DNA of 64,000 bases from Paraflavitalea sp. CAU 1676 (GTDB taxonomy: Bacteria > Bacteroidota > Bacteroidia > Chitinophagales > Chitinophagaceae). The stretch covers positions 124,001-188,000 of the forward strand of contig NZ_JARHUJ010000009.1 in NCBI RefSeq assembly GCF_029223285.1, written 5' to 3'. The number at the start of each line of letters is the position of its first letter. The first letter of the stretch is position 1. Below, one piece after another: positions 25,351 through 34,644 of this stretch. A program made the position numbers and the translations under genes. Under the pieces are notes generated by a model. It did no database searches. It was given only the letters and a program-made list of their open reading frames with translations, and was not told the origin of the DNA.

Positions 25351-26748
25351 ATGTTAAAGAAATTTTCTCTTCCCTTATCAGGGATCATAGCTATTGTTTT
25401 CGGTACTACCGTCGCTCAGGCGCAGGTGCTAACCCTTAAGGAAGCGGTGCAAACCGGCTTGCAGAACTACAATGCCATCAAGGCAAAGGCGAGTTATGTA
25501 AGTGCTTCCAAAGCTTCTGTGAAACAAAGTGTGAAAGAATATTATCCCGATCTCAGTGTTTCGTTCCAGCATGACTATGGAACGGTGAACGGCCAAACAG
25601 GGCCGTTATACGGATTCCGCGGCCTGGGTACCGCCTCTTCGGGGCAACCACTGGCCGATCAAAATTGGAATGCCGCATTCGGTGCGCTGTATCTTACCAA
25701 TATCAACTGGGATTTTTATTCCTTTGGCCGGGCGCGTGAAAAGATCAAAACGGCGCAGGCCGTGGTAGCGCGCGACGAGAGCGACCTGGTGCAGGAGCAG
25801 TTTCAGCATGAAGTGCGGGTAGCGGCAGCTTATCTCAACCTGCTGGCAGCGCAGCGACTCACACAGTCCTGGCAAAACAACCTCGACCGCGCGGTGGCGC
25901 TGCAGGGCATCGTAACCACCCGCGTAAAGAATGGTCTCAATGCCGGTGTCGATTCGTCGCTTGCCAATGCAGAGGTTTCCAATGCGCGCATCGTGTTGAC
26001 GCGGGCGCGGGATTATGAACAGGAGCAGGCCAACCAACTCGCGATACTGATGGGTGTACAGCACCAGGTCTTTACACTCGATTCGGTATTCGTAGCCAGG
26101 ATACCGACGGCCCTGTACGATTCGGGCAGCAGCAAACAGGTGCATCCCTTGCTGGCCTTTTATCAACGCAGGATCGACCTCAGCAATGAACAGGCTAAAT
26201 ATTTCAAAACCCTCAGCTATCCCACGTTCACCCTGTTTGGTGTTTTCCAGGGGCGCGGCTCTGGCTTCGATCCGGAATATGGTATCAATGACCTGAATAA
26301 ATTTTCCCGGAGTTATTTAAAGGGCATCGATCCGGTGCGCGCCAACTACCTCTTTGGGGTGGGCATGATCTGGAATCTTACAACACCCTTGCGCGTGCAG
26401 CAGCAGGTCACTTCACAGAAGTTCATCTCGCAGGCGCTCAAAGAAGAATATGAACTCACCGATCAGCGATTGAAAGCGCAGCTGGCTTTGTCGGACAACA
26501 AGATCAAAAATGCGCTCGATAATTACCGGGAAGTACCGGTGCAGGTGAAAGCTGCTTCCGATGCTTTTCTGCAGAAATCGGTGTTGTATAAGAATGGGTT
26601 GACGAATATGGTAGATGTTACGCAGGCCCTGTATGCGTTGAACCGTGCCGAGACCGATCGGGCTATTACCTATAACAATGTATGGCAGGCGCTCTTGCTG
26701 AAAGCAGCTGCCTCAGGTGATTTCGCTTTATTTATTAATGAGTTTTAA
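25351..26748 (+). CDS. TolC-family outer-membrane efflux protein (operon 1)
   Basis: 465 aa from MLKKFSLPLSGIIAIVFGTTVAQAQ, a good signal peptide; an ATG at 25327 would add eight residues. Two repeated coiled-coil halves are visible (LTLKEAVQTGLQNYNAIKAKASYVSASKASVKQSVKEYYPDLSVSF near the start; QALYALNRAETDRAITYNNVWQALLLKAA near the end), as expected for the trimeric export duct. It is 18 bases before the RND permease, so it is co-transcribed with the permease and adaptor. Confidence 0.93.
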   Translation: MLKKFSLPLSGIIAIVFGTTVAQAQVLTLKEAVQTGLQNYNAIKAKASYVSASKASVKQSVKEYYPDLSVSFQHDYGTVNGQTGPLYGFRGLGTASSGQPLADQNWNAAFGALYLTNINWDFYSFGRAREKIKTAQAVVARDESDLVQEQFQHEVRVAAAYLNLLAAQRLTQSWQNNLDRAVALQGIVTTRVKNGLNAGVDSSLANAEVSNARIVLTRARDYEQEQANQLAILMGVQHQVFTLDSVFVARIPTALYDSGSSKQVHPLLAFYQRRIDLSNEQAKYFKTLSYPTFTLFGVFQGRGSGFDPEYGINDLNKFSRSYLKGIDPVRANYLFGVGMIWNLTTPLRVQQQVTSQKFISQALKEEYELTDQRLKAQLALSDNKIKNALDNYREVPVQVKAASDAFLQKSVLYKNGLTNMVDVTQALYALNRAETDRAITYNNVWQALLLKAAASGDFALFINEF

Positions 26749-26765
26749 CTGAACCTTTCGTAGTC

Positions 26766-29700
26766 ATGGGATTGATCAGAACAGCTTTAAGGAAACCTAT
26801 CTCCATCCTGGTATTGGTAGCAGGGCTCTTGTTCTTTGGCATTGGCGCTGTACGCACGATCAAGGTCGATATATTTCCGCAGATGAACCTGCCGGTGATC
26901 TATGTTTCGCACCCCTTTGGTGGTTATACACCCTCTCAAATGGAGGCCTTCTTCGGCAAGCAGTACATCAATATTCTCTTGTATGTGAATGGTATCAAGT
27001 CGATCGAGACAAAGAACGCACAGGGGCTTACCCTCATGAAGATCACTTTTTACCCCAGTACCAATATGGCGCAGGCGGCTGCCGAACTGGGCGCCTTTTG
27101 TAACCGGGCGCAGGCCATCTTTCCGCCGGGATCTCAACCTCCTTTTATCATTCGCTTCGATGCATCTACACTGCCGGTTGGTCAGCTGGTGCTAAGCAGT
27201 CCCTCGCGTACCAACAACGAACTGATGGATATGGCCAACGTGTATGTGCGCAGCGCTTTCACGTCCATTCCCGGCCTTATCGGCTCGCCTCCCTTTGGTG
27301 GCAATATCCGTACCATTGTGATCAAGGCCGATCCCGAATTACTTCGTTCGCATCAGCTAACGCCCGATCAGTTGGTGGAAGCCCTGCGCCTCAACAACCA
27401 GATATCGCCGGGTGGTAATGTACGGGTGGGTGATTATAATTACCTCACACCGGCCAATACGGTGATCAAGAGTGTAAAAGACTTTGAAAATATTCCTTTG
27501 TATAAAGGCGGCGTACAAAACCTGTACCTGCGCGATGTGGCCACGGTAGAAGATGGCGCCGATATCACCATGGGTTATGCCCTGGTGAACGGCAAGCGCT
27601 CGGTATATGTGAGCATCGCCAAATCGTCGGACGCTTCTACCTGGGAAGTGGTGCAGAAGCTGAAAGCGGCCCTGCCAACCTTTCAGGCACAGCTGCCCGA
27701 AGATGTGAAACTGTCGTATGAGTTTGACCAGTCTGTTTATGTAATGAATGCGGTGAAGAGTCTGTTGAGTGAAGGCGCCATCGGCGCTATCCTTACAGGC
27801 CTGATGGTATTGATGTTCCTGGGCGATGCGCGGGGCGCGTTGATCGTGATCCTCACGATCCCTACCTCCATCATTGCCGGTGTGTTGTTCCTGCAACTGT
27901 TTGGACAAACCATCAATATCATGACCCTCAGCGGTCTGTCACTGGCTATTGGTATCCTCGTCGATGAATCGACGGTAACGATAGAAAATATTCACCAGCA
28001 CCTCGATATGGGCAAGCCGAAGGCCAAGGCCATCTGGGATGCGTGTAAGGAAATTGCGTTTCCAAAGCTGTTGATCCTGTTCTGTATCCTGGCGGTGTTT
28101 GCACCGGCGTTTACCATGCAGGGCATTCCGGGTTCGCTCTTCCTGCCCTTGTCGCTGGCGATCGGCTTTTCGATGATCGTCTCTTATTTCCTGTCGCAGA
28201 CCTTCGTACCCATCATGGCCAACTGGATCATGAAATCGCACAAGAAGGTGCATGCGGTAGCTGGTGCTCACCAGGACGACTGGGAGTTGAAAGCAGCGAT
28301 GGCCGAGCGAACCGATACCAATAGTGATGGAAAACTCACCCGGTTTGAAAAGTTCCGGGCCCGCTTCATGCGTTTCCTCGACAGGCTGCTGCGTTTCCGC
28401 AAGGTGGTGGTAGGGGTTTACCTGGTACTTGCCATTGGTGCGGTGGTATTGTTGCTGTCGAATATCGGGCGCGATGTGTTGCCCAAGGTGAATGGTGCAC
28501 AATTCCAGGTGCGCCTGAAAGCGCCGGAAGGTATGCGTATCGAACGTACCGAAGAAAAAGTGGTACGCATGCTGCACATACTGGATACGCTTGTTGGGAA
28601 AGATAATATTGCGATCAGCTCGGCATTTGTGGGTCAGCACCCGGCCCAATTCTCCATTGCGCCTATCTATTTGTTTACCGGTGGTCCGCATGAAGCCGTA
28701 TTACAGGTAGCTTTGCAGGAGCATTATAAGGTGAACATGGACGAGCTCAAAGAGAAGCTGCGTACAGAAGTGGCGAAGGCCATGCCCGAAGTGAAATTGT
28801 CGTTCGAGCCGATCGAACTTACTGATAAGATATTGAGTCAGGGTTCACCTACACCGGTAGAAGTGCGCATTGCAGGCCGTAATAAGAAACTCAATGAAGC
28901 TTATGCGCACAAGATCATGGATAAGTTGGCGCAGATCTCTTACCTGCGCGATATCCAGATCGCACAACCTATTCGTTATCCTGCCCTTAATATCAATATT
29001 GATCGTATCAAGGCGGCACAGCTGGGTGTTGATATGTCGGATATCTCCCGCTCGGTGGTTGCTTCTACTTCTTCTTCGCGCTATACAGAAAAGAACGTGT
29101 GGCTCGATGAAAAAGCTGGTTTAAGTTATAACGTGCAGGTGCAGATCCCGGAAAGCAAGATGGCCAGCATCAACAGCATCGGTGAAATTCCGGTATTGCG
29201 AAATGCGCCGAGGCCGTTATTGAGCGATGTGGCAACGATTGAAACGGATACTACTTACGGACAAAATGATAACCTGGGCGCCATGCCGATCGTTTCGGTA
29301 ACGGCCAACCTGATGGATAAAGATCTTGGTGTTGCGACGGTTGATGTGAAAGCGGCGATCGCTTCGCTGGGCGAGTTGCCGCGGGGCCTCACGGTAGAGC
29401 CCATTGGCTTGGGGCAGGTGCTTACGGAAACCCTCGATAGTTTGCAAACAGGTTTGCTCGTGGCGATCGTGGTGATCTTCCTGATGCTGGCGGCCAACTT
29501 CCAGTCGTTCAAGGTATCGGCGGTGGTGTTGACTACGGTGCCGGCTGTATTGCTGGGTGCTTTGCTGATGTTGCTGGCTACGGGCTCAACGCTCAACCTG
29601 CAATCGTATATGGGCATCATCATGTCGGTAGGGGTGTCAATCGCCAATGCCGTATTGCTGATCACGAATGCAGAGCAGTTGCGTAAGCACAATGGCAATG

Positions 29701-29984
29701 CACTGCAAAGTGCGCGGGAAGCGGCGGCTTTGCGTTTGCGCCCCATCCTGATGACGAGTGTGGCGATGGTGGTGGGCATGGTGCCTATGGCAGCCGGTTT
29801 GGGCGAAGCGGGCGACCAGGTATCGCCACTGGCGCGTGCGGTGATCGGTGGGCTGATCGCTTCTACTTTTGCTACCTTGCTGATGCTGCCGCTGGTATTT
29901 GCCTGGATGCAGGGTAAGGCTTCGACGGCGTCGGTATCGCTCGATCCCGAGGATAAGGAAAGTAAATTCTATGTTGGCGAATAA
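26766..29984 (+). CDS. RND-family efflux permease with an EF-hand-like loop (operon 1)
   Basis: 1072 aa inner-membrane proton-driven pump. TM1 is RKPISILVLVAGLLFFGIGAV. The TM4 proton-relay region reads AIGILVDESTVTIENIHQHL, with Asp-Glu in place of the Asp-Asp of AcrB. The two large periplasmic loops and the second TM bundle (GLLVAIVVIFLMLAANFQSF ... MTSVAMVVGMVPMAAGL) are present. Between the two halves, in the cytoplasmic loop after TM6, residues 517-528 read DTNSDGKLTRFE, matching every key position of a canonical EF-hand loop (1, 3, 5, 6, 8, 9, 12). Substrate cannot be told; gene order is tolC-RND-adaptor. Confidence 0.93.
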   Translation: MGLIRTALRKPISILVLVAGLLFFGIGAVRTIKVDIFPQMNLPVIYVSHPFGGYTPSQMEAFFGKQYINILLYVNGIKSIETKNAQGLTLMKITFYPSTNMAQAAAELGAFCNRAQAIFPPGSQPPFIIRFDASTLPVGQLVLSSPSRTNNELMDMANVYVRSAFTSIPGLIGSPPFGGNIRTIVIKADPELLRSHQLTPDQLVEALRLNNQISPGGNVRVGDYNYLTPANTVIKSVKDFENIPLYKGGVQNLYLRDVATVEDGADITMGYALVNGKRSVYVSIAKSSDASTWEVVQKLKAALPTFQAQLPEDVKLSYEFDQSVYVMNAVKSLLSEGAIGAILTGLMVLMFLGDARGALIVILTIPTSIIAGVLFLQLFGQTINIMTLSGLSLAIGILVDESTVTIENIHQHLDMGKPKAKAIWDACKEIAFPKLLILFCILAVFAPAFTMQGIPGSLFLPLSLAIGFSMIVSYFLSQTFVPIMANWIMKSHKKVHAVAGAHQDDWELKAAMAERTDTNSDGKLTRFEKFRARFMRFLDRLLRFRKVVVGVYLVLAIGAVVLLLSNIGRDVLPKVNGAQFQVRLKAPEGMRIERTEEKVVRMLHILDTLVGKDNIAISSAFVGQHPAQFSIAPIYLFTGGPHEAVLQVALQEHYKVNMDELKEKLRTEVAKAMPEVKLSFEPIELTDKILSQGSPTPVEVRIAGRNKKLNEAYAHKIMDKLAQISYLRDIQIAQPIRYPALNINIDRIKAAQLGVDMSDISRSVVASTSSSRYTEKNVWLDEKAGLSYNVQVQIPESKMASINSIGEIPVLRNAPRPLLSDVATIETDTTYGQNDNLGAMPIVSVTANLMDKDLGVATVDVKAAIASLGELPRGLTVEPIGLGQVLTETLDSLQTGLLVAIVVIFLMLAANFQSFKVSAVVLTTVPAVLLGALLMLLATGSTLNLQSYMGIIMSVGVSIANAVLLITNAEQLRKHNGNALQSAREAAALRLRPILMTSVAMVVGMVPMAAGLGEAGDQVSPLARAVIGGLIASTFATLLMLPLVFAWMQGKASTASVSLDPEDKESKFYVGE

Positions 29985-30005
29985 ATAAACGGGTTCTTTT
30001 ATACA

Positions 30006-31136
30006 ATGCATATGACATCAAAACATATAGTGCTCTTTTTACTGGCAGGCTACGGATTGGTGAACACGGCCTGTAATTCTTCTCACGGAGAGAAGAAAGG
30101 GGAACCGGCTGCTGCCGTGGCTCCACCCGTGGTGGAGGCTTTTGCGCTGCAGAAGGACAAACTATCTACTGCTTTTCAAACACCGGCAGAACTGATCGCC
30201 TGGCAACAGGTGGATCTGTATGCGAAGGAAAATAGTTTTGTACGCAAACTGTTTGTGGATGTTGGTTCGGAAGTGAAGACAGGTCAACTGCTGGCATCGC
30301 TGGAAGCACCGGAACTCAATTCAAGGCTGGCGGCTGCTGAGTCGAGGTTGAAAGCACAGGAAGCGATCTATACCGCGAGCAAGTCGCAATACGACCGCCT
30401 GTATGAAACGAGCAAAACGCCGGGTACTATTTCGCAGAATGATCTGGACCAGGCGGCGGCCCGCAAGAACTCGGACCTCGCGCAGCTGGATGCTGCCCGC
30501 GCTGCGCATCGCGAGATCACGGTGCTGCAGGGTTATCTCGAGATCAGGGCGCCGTTTGATGGGGTGATCAGTGCACGTAATGCCAACCTGGGTGGTTATG
30601 TGGGACCTTCGGGCAAAGGATCGGAATTTCCAATGTTCACCTTGCAGGCGCAAAAAAAGCTGAGACTGGTAGTGGCTGTGCCCGAAGCTTATACGGGATA
30701 CCTGGATGCAAAACATCCCGTGGAGTTTACGGTGAAGTCAATGCCCAATGAACTGTTCAAGGGTACGGTGAACCGCCAGGCCGGTGCATTGGATACAAGG
30801 CTGCGCTCGGAGCGCATCGAGATCGATGTGGACAATAACAGCAAGAGATTACTGCCGGGTATGATTGCCGAGGTGAAGATCCCTTTCCCGGCGAAGGACA
30901 GTACCTTGATCGTGCCTAAATCGGCCCTGGTCAATTCGCCCGAAAGATTGTTTGTAGTAAGAGTGGTGAACAACAAAGCCGAGTGGGTGGATGTGAAGAA
31001 GGGGCGTGAAACGGGCGGGAAGATCGAGGTGTTCAGTGATAAGCTGCAGCCCGGCGATCAGTTGGTGAAGAAGGCCAGCGAAGAAGTGCGCGATGGTTCG
31101 GACTTGAAAAATGTTAAGACCGTGGCGGGATATTAA
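30006..31136 (+). CDS. RND efflux periplasmic adaptor, lipoprotein (operon 1)
   Basis: 376 aa. The signal peptide (MTSKHIVLFLLAGYGLVNTAC, start 30006 or 30012) ends in a lipobox Cys, so it is membrane-anchored. A short lipoyl/barrel-sandwich region (VDLYAKENSFVRKLFVDVGSEVKTGQLLASLEAPEL) flanks an alpha-hairpin (RLAAAESRLKAQEAIYTASKSQYDRLYETS). The beta-barrel and membrane-proximal domains follow. It bridges the permease and TolC protein encoded just upstream and is the last gene of the operon, closed by the terminator at 31203. Confidence 0.93.
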   Translation: MHMTSKHIVLFLLAGYGLVNTACNSSHGEKKGEPAAAVAPPVVEAFALQKDKLSTAFQTPAELIAWQQVDLYAKENSFVRKLFVDVGSEVKTGQLLASLEAPELNSRLAAAESRLKAQEAIYTASKSQYDRLYETSKTPGTISQNDLDQAAARKNSDLAQLDAARAAHREITVLQGYLEIRAPFDGVISARNANLGGYVGPSGKGSEFPMFTLQAQKKLRLVVAVPEAYTGYLDAKHPVEFTVKSMPNELFKGTVNRQAGALDTRLRSERIEIDVDNNSKRLLPGMIAEVKIPFPAKDSTLIVPKSALVNSPERLFVVRVVNNKAEWVDVKKGRETGGKIEVFSDKLQPGDQLVKKASEEVRDGSDLKNVKTVAGY

Positions 31137-31202
31137 AGGAGAAGGAGGGCTGGAAGTGTGGTTTATGTAAGCCAGCTCTGCAACATAAAGGTTATCTGTG
31201 AT

Positions 31203-31233
31203 CAGCTGCCGGGCATCCGGCGGCTGTTTTTTT
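31203..31233 (+). terminator. rho-independent terminator of efflux operon 1
   Basis: cagctgccgg (31203-31212) pairs with ccggcggctg (31217-31226), one G-U, tetraloop gcat, then seven T residues. Confidence 0.92.
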
Positions 31234-31385
31234 GGGGTAGAGGGGGCGCCGGTCGAAACGCTGCGGTCGGTTTGGTGTGCTGAGCGGCAAGTTGCAGCGC
31301 TGTTTGAATTTCATAAGGAATGGTTTGATCTGTGTAAAAATGCCCCGGTGCTTAGCTGTACCTTTAGGGTATAAATTACTTAGCT

Positions 31386-32369
31386 ATGAAGTATAGACCT
31401 TTAGGAAAAACAGGAGAACAGCTTTCGGCTGTTGGTTTGGGTTGCATGGGCATGAGCTTTGCGTATGGCCCGGTAGACGATAACGAATCGATCGCTACCC
31501 TGCACCGCGCGCTCGATCTGGGTATCAATTTCTGGGATACGGCAGATATGTACGCGGTCGGTAAGAATGAAGAGTTGATCTCGAAGGTCCTGGTGCCCAA
31601 CCGGGATAAGGTATTTATCGCCACTAAATTTGGTTTCCGTCAACGCGAAGATGGTTCCACTTATTTCGACGGATCGGTAGCGCATTTGAAAACGGCAGTA
31701 GAAGCCAGTTTGAAGCGCCTGAAGATCGATACGATCGATCTGTATTATGCGCACCGCGTTGATCCGAACGTACCGGTAGAGGAGATGGTGGGCGCTATGG
31801 CTCAGCTGGTGAAGGAAGGCAAAATGCGTTACCTCGGTTTGTCTGAAGCCTCTGCTGCTTCCATTCGCAAGGCCCATGCGGTGCACCCCATTGCTGCCCT
31901 GCAAAGTGAGTACGCAGTAGTGACCCGCGGAGTGGAAAAGGAAATACTGCCTGTGGTGCGAGAGCTGGGTATTACGCTGGTGCCTTATAGTCCGCTGGGG
32001 CGTGGCCTGATCACGGCCACCATGCAGGGCACGGAGCAACTGGCTGCCGACGATTTCCGCAGAACACTGCCCCGGTTTAAGGAAGGCAATTGGGAAGATA
32101 ATCAAAAGATGGTGGCGGAATTTGCCGGTCTGGCCCAGGCGAAGAACATTACGCCGGCACAACTGGCGCTGGCCTGGGTACTGGCACAGGGTGATGATAT
32201 TATTCCGATACCCGGTACCAAGAAACGCAAATACCTCGAAGAGAATGCAGGTGCTGTGGAGGTGGTGCTGACTGCTGCTGATCTGCAGGCGGTGGAAGAA
32301 CTGTTGAAGAAATACCCCACTGCGGGTGAACGGTATAGCGAAGGTGCGATGAAGCTGGTCAATCACTAA
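31386..32369 (+). CDS. aldo/keto reductase
   Basis: 327 aa cytosolic NADPH-dependent oxidoreductase with a (beta/alpha)8 barrel. The catalytic tetrad is readable: Asp and Tyr in [16 protein letters not shown], Lys in FIATKFGF, His in YYAHRVDPN. The start [25 protein letters not shown] is typical of the family that includes YakC-like and pyridoxal-reductase-like enzymes; the natural substrate cannot be deduced. It is a single-gene unit between two terminators (31203 and 32441). Confidence 0.94.
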   Translation: MKYRPLGKTGEQLSAVGLGCMGMSFAYGPVDDNESIATLHRALDLGINFWDTADMYAVGKNEELISKVLVPNRDKVFIATKFGFRQREDGSTYFDGSVAHLKTAVEASLKRLKIDTIDLYYAHRVDPNVPVEEMVGAMAQLVKEGKMRYLGLSEASAASIRKAHAVHPIAALQSEYAVVTRGVEKEILPVVRELGITLVPYSPLGRGLITATMQGTEQLAADDFRRTLPRFKEGNWEDNQKMVAEFAGLAQAKNITPAQLALAWVLAQGDDIIPIPGTKKRKYLEENAGAVEVVLTAADLQAVEELLKKYPTAGERYSEGAMKLVNH

Positions 32370-32440
32370 GGTGCTTTGACGGTATGGGGTAGATGTATAG
32401 CGTATCGTTTTGCAAGTTGACGTTGCGTGATCTAATTTAG

Positions 32441-32490
32441 CGGCCGGTCGATGGCTGCCTTACCGGGCAGCTGTTGACCGGCCGTTTTTT
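32441..32490 (+). terminator. rho-independent terminator after the aldo/keto reductase
   Basis: cggccggtc (32441-32449) pairs perfectly with gaccggccg (32476-32484), with an inner ggctgcc/ggcagct stem, then six T residues. Confidence 0.92.
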
Positions 32491-32598
32491 GCAGCAACTC
32501 ATTCACTAAAATATTCGTACATTTCTACTATTAGTGCTGCCTGTGGCGCGCATGTACGGTTTGGGGTCTGATATAGCTGCACGCCTAAATCACTCAAC

Positions 32599-34260
32599 AT
32601 GAAAGGAATCTCCATTGTCCGCCGGATAAGGGATGTCTCGATCAAAAAGAAACTGTATTTCACCGTGGGCATCATGGCCCTCCTGATCGCGATTGAACTG
32701 TGCGCGCTTTTTTTCTCCATCAATACACTTTCTTCGGTACGCGCCTATGTAAATGGCGAAGGCTTATGGTCGAAGGCCCAGAAGGACGCCATGTACCAGT
32801 TGCTCAAGTACGGTCGTACCCGCAATGACAGCGACTACGTGCAGTTCCAGGAATTCATGAAAGTACCATTGGGCGACCACCGTGCCCTGGTAGAGATGCA
32901 GAAGCCAGAACCCGATAATGAGATTACACGCGAGGGATTGATTGCTGGCCGCAACCATCCAGATGACGTGGATGGCATGATCACGTTGTTTCGCCGTTTT
33001 CACAAGAACCGGTATATCAACAAAGCCATTGGCGCCTGGACGGCGGCCGACAGCCTGGTACCCGGCTTTATTGTTATTGGCGACCAATTGCATCAGGAGA
33101 TCAATAGTGTCAATCCGTCGGACGAACGCATACAGGCCATCCTGGCCGAGATCGATCCGCTCAACAGGAAAATAACGCCCTTCGAAGATAAATTCTCTTA
33201 TACCATGGGGGAGGGGTCGCGCTGGTTGGAAAACCTGGTGCTGAAGATACTTTTCTTTATCGCACTTACGGTAGAGCTAACGGGGCTGGGGCTTGCGTTT
33301 TGGGTGAGCCGTAATATTCAAAAAGGGCTGGATGAAATATTACGATCTGCACAGGCCGTTACGCAGGGCGATCTGAGTAGCCGTGCGCAATCTTTTTCAA
33401 ATGACGAGATCGGCAAGCTGGCGAATGATTTCAATAAGATGACGGCCGAGCTGGAGCGGATGACCGAAGTGATCCAGGAAACCAATGTGACGCTGGAGCG
33501 TAAAGTGCAGCACCGTACGGCTGAGCTCGAACGAAAGAACAAGGAGCTGGAGCAGTTTGCCTATGTGGCTTCTCACGATCTGCAGGAACCCTTGCGTACC
33601 ACCACCGGTTTTGTGGAAGCGCTGCGTAAACAATACAAAGGACGACTGGATGATCATGCCGACAAATACCTCGATTATATTGCCCAATCGGCCGAGCGCA
33701 TGAAAACGTTGATCAAAGACCTGCTCGACTATTCGAGGATCGGTCGCGAAAAACTTTTTGTGCCGGTGCACTGCAACAACCTGCTGGCAGAAGTGAAGGC
33801 TGATCTCGATACGGTGATCCAGGAAAGCAAAGCCGTCATTACCGTAGGGGAATTGCCTGTAGTGCATGCGCTGCCCACCGAATTGAAGCTGTTATTCCAA
33901 AACCTCATCAGTAACTCCATAAAATTCCGCCGGGCCGGCGTGGCGCCTGTTATCCATATTGATGTACAGGCGGACAAGGCCAGCTGGAAATTCTCCGTCA
34001 AAGACAATGGTATCGGCATGGATCCGGGCTACCAGGACCGCATCTTCATCATCTTCCAAAGGCTGCATACGCGGCAGGACTACGAAGGGTCGGGTATTGG
34101 CCTGGCGCATTGTAAAAAGATCGTGGAGCTGCATGGTGGTTCCATCTGGGTGGACTCTGTTCCCGGGCAGGGCAGTACATTTTATTTTACGATCGCGGAA
34201 ATGCCTTTGCAGTCGGAGGACCTGAAACCGCAGCCATCCCGGCAGCCGGTAAGCCTGTAA
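32599..34260 (+). CDS. membrane sensor histidine kinase with HAMP domain
   Basis: 553 aa. Two membrane segments (about 23-45 and 213-237) enclose a ~165-residue extracytoplasmic sensor region without a recognised ligand motif. A HAMP domain follows (SRNIQKGLDEILRSAQAVTQGDLSSRA), then a coiled coil (about 288-320). The kinase core has the H-box ASHDLQEPLRT, N-box NLISNSIKFR, G1 DNGIGMD, F-box IFIIFQRLH and G2 GSGIGLAHCKKIVELHGG. The H-box type resembles phytochrome-like kinases. No response regulator is adjacent, so it is an orphan. It lies upstream of efflux operon 2 but is separated by 384 bases. Confidence 0.93.
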   Translation: MKGISIVRRIRDVSIKKKLYFTVGIMALLIAIELCALFFSINTLSSVRAYVNGEGLWSKAQKDAMYQLLKYGRTRNDSDYVQFQEFMKVPLGDHRALVEMQKPEPDNEITREGLIAGRNHPDDVDGMITLFRRFHKNRYINKAIGAWTAADSLVPGFIVIGDQLHQEINSVNPSDERIQAILAEIDPLNRKITPFEDKFSYTMGEGSRWLENLVLKILFFIALTVELTGLGLAFWVSRNIQKGLDEILRSAQAVTQGDLSSRAQSFSNDEIGKLANDFNKMTAELERMTEVIQETNVTLERKVQHRTAELERKNKELEQFAYVASHDLQEPLRTTTGFVEALRKQYKGRLDDHADKYLDYIAQSAERMKTLIKDLLDYSRIGREKLFVPVHCNNLLAEVKADLDTVIQESKAVITVGELPVVHALPTELKLLFQNLISNSIKFRRAGVAPVIHIDVQADKASWKFSVKDNGIGMDPGYQDRIFIIFQRLHTRQDYEGSGIGLAHCKKIVELHGGSIWVDSVPGQGSTFYFTIAEMPLQSEDLKPQPSRQPVSL

Positions 34261-34644
34261 ATTGTTGAACCAGCGATAAGGCTGTTCTATACCCTGATAT
34301 TGACTACATATCCCTGAATCTGGCCATTGTTTGGTGCCACTAAGGGGGACAAATTTGCATTTCGTTGGCAGGAAAGCGTCTTATACAACGTGTTGCAAAA
34401 TTGGTTCGCCCTTTAATAAAATATTGTAACCAAACAAATTAAAGTGCAAATGCGTAAAATTAATTCCAAGGTTACGATGCTCTTTAATAATTTTGCACCA
34501 TCTCAGGAAAAGTCCCTGCAACTCTCAGGCAGGTATTATCCAGGATTGACGCCCCTGTCATCCCTGCTTTTAAACAAAAGCAGCCCAGATCATCTATGCA
34601 ATCTATTTTGCAGGTTCCGGTTTATTCGAAAATAAAAGTGCAAT
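34261..34644. other. non-coding promoter region of efflux operon 2
   Basis: No supported gene. It holds the second copy of the 17-base shared sequence (34317-34333), whose TTTG end (34330-34333) lies 20 bases before another TTTG (34354-34357) and so could form a -33/-7-like pair. The mRNA leader of the tolC gene would then be nearly 300 bases. Confidence 0.4.
34317..34333. promoter_or_regulatory. 17-base sequence shared with the AraC promoter, copy 2
   Basis: Exact repeat of 24234-24250 (aatctggccattgtttg), here 311 bases before the TolC start of efflux operon 2. A common regulator of the two loci is possible. Confidence 0.35.
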
